Source: Anthoceros angustus | Taxonomy: Eukaryota > Streptophyta > Anthocerotopsida > Anthocerotales > Anthocerotaceae | Direction of reading: 5' to 3' | DNA: 64,000 nucleotides | NCBI GenBank assembly: GCA_010909165.1 | Contig: MU008160.1 | Location: 186,001-250,000, forward strand | In this document: one piece after another, positions 63,426 through 64,000 of the stretch | Layout: every line of letters starts with the position of its first letter | How positions within the stretch are numbered: position 1 is the stretch's first letter | Program-made: the position numbers and the translations under genes | The notes under the pieces: generated by a model | What the model saw: only the letters and a program-made list of their open reading frames with translations | Database searches by the model: none | Told to the model about the DNA's origin: nothing

Positions 63426-64000
63426 TCTTCTATGTCGGTCTTTGGCGCCATTGTATGGCGGTCATATTTGTCGGGCATTGGGGCACCATTGTATGGCAAG
63501 CCATTCTCTTGCACAATATTGGAGCTCGTTTCTTCTAGGAGATGCTACCTTTCCTTGCATAGAGAGCCAACAAGGGATGTTTGATGCGAGGGAGGCTACT
63601 TGCAATTGGTATTGAATAGATTGGGGCACAAGGGGTGATTTTGGGAGCGGTTTTCACTAAAACAGGTTGGGGTTAACGTTTCATCTTGGAAGGTTGATTA
63701 TCTTTGTTTGTCCAGAGAAAGGCTAGACAAGCTATAGCTTGGCATGGTTACATGCTGCTACCATTGGCAAAAGTACTCAAGGAAATTAGATGTTGATGAC
63801 AAAGGCATTTTAAGGTGCACAAATCAATTGGGAGTATGTTCAAAAGGGGCTCATAGTTCGAGTCCGCCTCATCGTATCGTTCGAGTTCCCATATGTTCGG
63901 GCTTCACGGGTATTGAATGAGCGTATATTAGTGAATAGATTGGGGATTTAGATTTTGATGGGGAGGTGGTGGTTCCGCCTTTTGTGGGCCATATGAAATT

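Larger units (their letters stand above)
60444..64000. repeat. Dispersed unit R, three copies plus one diverged copy
   Basis: Copies begin GTTAAC(A/G)TTTCATCTTG at 60444, 61902 and 63672 (the last runs off the window), continue AAGGTTGATTATCTTTGTTT and GGCTAGACAAGCTATAGCTT, and contain CATTGGCAAAAGTAC and a (G)GTTCGAGTCC-type motif about 100 bp later. A diverged copy is at 62564-62762. Copies 2 and 3 also share 61733-61901 / 63503-63671 upstream. No ORF was recognised. Confidence 0.85.

Overview
The window is plant nuclear DNA, most probably from a fern or another seedless vascular plant with a large, repeat-rich genome. The evidence is spliced plant genes (ROPGEF, CBP20, HIG1, ATG4, an EG45-type protein), two intronless PPR genes of about 1000 codons of the kind abundant in early-diverging land plants, Copia and pogo/Tigger-type elements, and kilobases of satellite. 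The species is inferred, not shown. Exon joins were worked out by eye from splice sites, reading phase and remembered family consensus. No alignment program was run.

Layout. (1) 1-24 kb is transposon-rich. It holds a dead Copia reverse transcriptase; two intact small secreted double-psi beta-barrel (EG45/plant natriuretic peptide-like) genes at 2.3 and 4.1 kb, with two degraded copies at 18.4 and 20.5 kb; tandem duplications of about 1.0, 0.4, 3.05 and 2.0 kb; and a frame-broken WD40-like gene at 22.2-23.8 kb. (2) 24-47 kb is a gene island: HIG1-domain protein (-), ATG4 protease (+), folate-receptor-like protein (+), ROPGEF (-), PPR-E+ protein 1 (-), an NFD6-like mitochondrial protein (-), PPR-E+ protein 2 (-) and nuclear cap-binding protein CBP20 (+). 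(3) 48.3-50.5 kb is a pogo/Tigger-like DNA transposon with both inverted ends, TA target duplications and a broken transposase. (4) 51.0-60.4 kb begins with a Copia-type LTR and an initiator-Met-tRNA primer site, then passes straight into two interleaved satellites: a 20-24 bp GGCGCC-centred repeat and a unit of about 132 bp bounded by TTTACAAC/GTTGTAAA. These are organised in higher-order blocks of about 1.08 kb. (5) 60.4-64.0 kb holds three or four copies of another dispersed unit with a tRNA B-box-like motif, split by a CTT/CAT-rich low-complexity tract.

The island genes are housekeeping genes of unrelated pathways: autophagy, Rop signalling, mRNA cap binding, organelle RNA processing and mitochondrial function. 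Nothing suggests one joint system. The most notable points are an AT-AC (U12-type) intron in CBP20, a 10-nt GC...AG insertion at an exon junction of the ROPGEF, small indels between repeat copies that cluster at CHG trinucleotides (probably a methylation-linked sequencing artefact), perfect palindromes upstream of ATG4 and the NFD6-like gene, and the LTR-embedded satellite complex.
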